Source: JBDNJM01 sp041687755
Lineage (GTDB): Bacteria > Planctomycetota > UBA1135 > GCA-002686595
Length of the DNA stretch: 15,783 nucleotides
Assembly: GCA_041687755.1 (NCBI GenBank)
Contig: JBDNJM010000144.1
Coordinates: 1-15,783 of the forward strand
Reading direction: 5' to 3'
Below the pieces are notes generated by a model. That model was not told the DNA's origin, made no database searches, and saw nothing but the letters and a program-made list of their open reading frames with translations. This document shows, piece by piece, positions 14,897-15,783 of the stretch (positions within the stretch are counted from its first letter, which is position 1; every line of letters starts with the position of its first letter). The translations under genes and the position numbers were made by a program.

Positions 14897-15777
14897 CCTT
14901 CGCGCTGGCGCTAGACCTGTTCCGTTGGTCGATTCTGTCGTGCCTGGCCGTCGGAGTCATCGGACCGCTGCTGGGCGTGCTGTTGCTCCTGCGTCGCACG
15001 GGCATCTACGGCCTGGTGCTGCCACAGTTCGCGAGCCTCGGGGTCGCGCTCGGCTACGCGGTGCTGCCCTTTTGGATCGCGCGCGTCGGCCTGTTCGGGA
15101 TGGACCTTGAGGAGGCCCTGGCCGATCCCCACGCGCTGCTCAACTTCCTGCTCGTGTTCGTGGCCCTGTGCACCGCGGGCGGGCTCGTGTTCCAGGCGCT
15201 GTTCGCGGGCAGTCGAGCGACCGAGACGGCGCGGGCGGCCGGAGCCTTCGTTGTCGCAGGCGCGGCCACGATCATGCTGGCCCAGGCCTCGCCCCTGGGC
15301 GCAGAGCTGGTCGAGAGCCTCGTGCGCGGCGAGGTCCTGGCCGTGGACGTGCACGAGTTCGAGACCCTCGCCGTCGCACTGACCATCGCCGGGCTGCTCG
15401 TGTGGCGCCTGCGGCGGGGCTTCCTGATCGCGGGTTTCGACCCGGAGACCGCGCGCGTGCTGCAGCTGCCGGTGCGGCGCTACGAGTGGAGCCTGCTCGC
15501 CGTCACCGGGCTGGTGGTCGCCGTAGGAACGCTGATCGTCGGCCCGATGGTCCTGTTCGCGATGCTCGTGCTGCCGCCGCTCGCCGCGCGCCGCCTGGCG
15601 TCCTCGATGCGCTCGCTGTTTGTCTGGGCCATCGCGATCGGAGTGGCCGGGACGCTGCTCGGCTTGACCGTTTCGTTCACGGCCGACCAACCGCTGGGGC
15701 CGAGCATCGCCCTGTGCACGGCGGTCTTTAACCTGGTCTTGGCGCCCGTGCGGCCGCGCGTGCCGTTCGGGGCCTAG
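14893..15777 (+). CDS. znuB: Metal ABC transporter, permease (ABC-3 family, ZnuB-like)
   Basis: The GTG at 14893, in a GTGA overlap with the ATPase stop, gives 294 residues. The frame is open further upstream to 14830, but that stretch is arginine-rich and overlaps the ATPase. Eight or nine hydrophobic segments are visible (about 12-33, 45-66, 82-105, 115-131, 155-172, 199-221, 222-236, 243-263 and 268-286). The family signs are RRTGIYGLVLPQFASLGVAL near the start, the cytoplasmic coupling stretch FDPETARVLQLPV (182-194), and GTLIVGPMVLFAMLVLPPLA. It forms the channel of the importer, probably as a dimer with two ATPase subunits. It is somewhat longer than typical ZnuB (about 260), with extra length in the loop around residues 62-82. 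It ends 6 bases before the window edge, so later operon members cannot be seen. Confidence 0.88.
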   Translation: MTFALALDLFRWSILSCLAVGVIGPLLGVLLLLRRTGIYGLVLPQFASLGVALGYAVLPFWIARVGLFGMDLEEALADPHALLNFLLVFVALCTAGGLVFQALFAGSRATETARAAGAFVVAGAATIMLAQASPLGAELVESLVRGEVLAVDVHEFETLAVALTIAGLLVWRLRRGFLIAGFDPETARVLQLPVRRYEWSLLAVTGLVVAVGTLIVGPMVLFAMLVLPPLAARRLASSMRSLFVWAIAIGVAGTLLGLTVSFTADQPLGPSIALCTAVFNLVLAPVRPRVPFGA

Positions 15778-15783
15778 AACGCA

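Noticed and set aside
1..15783. tRNA, rRNA, CRISPR array, integrase or transposase
   Set aside because: No cloverleaf, regularly spaced repeats or recombinase motifs were seen on either strand.

Overview
The window is GC-rich DNA, most likely from a planctomycete. The best clue is a set of large secreted proteins built from FG-GAP or SBBP beta-propeller repeats. They end in C-terminal modules (YWLLGSRSGTTPGTP, GLTLHHA) of a type I associate with deep-branching Planctomycetota such as the Saltatorellus/Poly30 group. This assignment is inference from style, not from a search.

Left part (1-3632, + strand). A perfect 35-base hairpin and a 31-base repeat precede two tandem paralogous genes of 580 and 584 residues. 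Both encode membrane-anchored beta-sandwich proteins with a carboxypeptidase-regulatory-like domain at the C-terminus; their function is unknown.

Middle part (3676-10111, mostly - strand). Read in the direction of transcription, there is a 542-residue FG-GAP protein (10111 to 8483), an FG-GAP protein of about 713 residues (from about 8451 to 6306) and an 821-residue SBBP-repeat protein (6289 to 3824). The last two are 16 bases apart and probably form an operon. The region is scarred. A fragment of an FG-GAP C-terminal module lies at 3676-3803, and the 3' tip of a third tandem paralog lies at about 8647-8695. The 31-base repeat recurs in inverted orientation at 8708-8738, exactly where the 542-residue protein should have stopped, so that gene reads on for 84 codons. 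The start of the 713-residue gene carries a run of 10 C that separates a better-looking N-terminus from the body of the gene.

Right part (10359-15777, + strand). A lipoprotein of the metallo-beta-lactamase fold comes first. It is followed by a metal-uptake locus: a small His/Cys-containing membrane-anchored protein, an outer-membrane barrel of the type found beside zinc transporters, and a complete ABC importer of the ZnuA/ZnuC/ZnuB kind. The last four genes of this locus are tightly packed (gap of 5 bases, then two 4-base overlaps). The likely job is to carry zinc, or possibly manganese or iron, across the outer membrane, through the periplasm and over the inner membrane.

No tRNA, rRNA, CRISPR array, transposase or integrase was seen.
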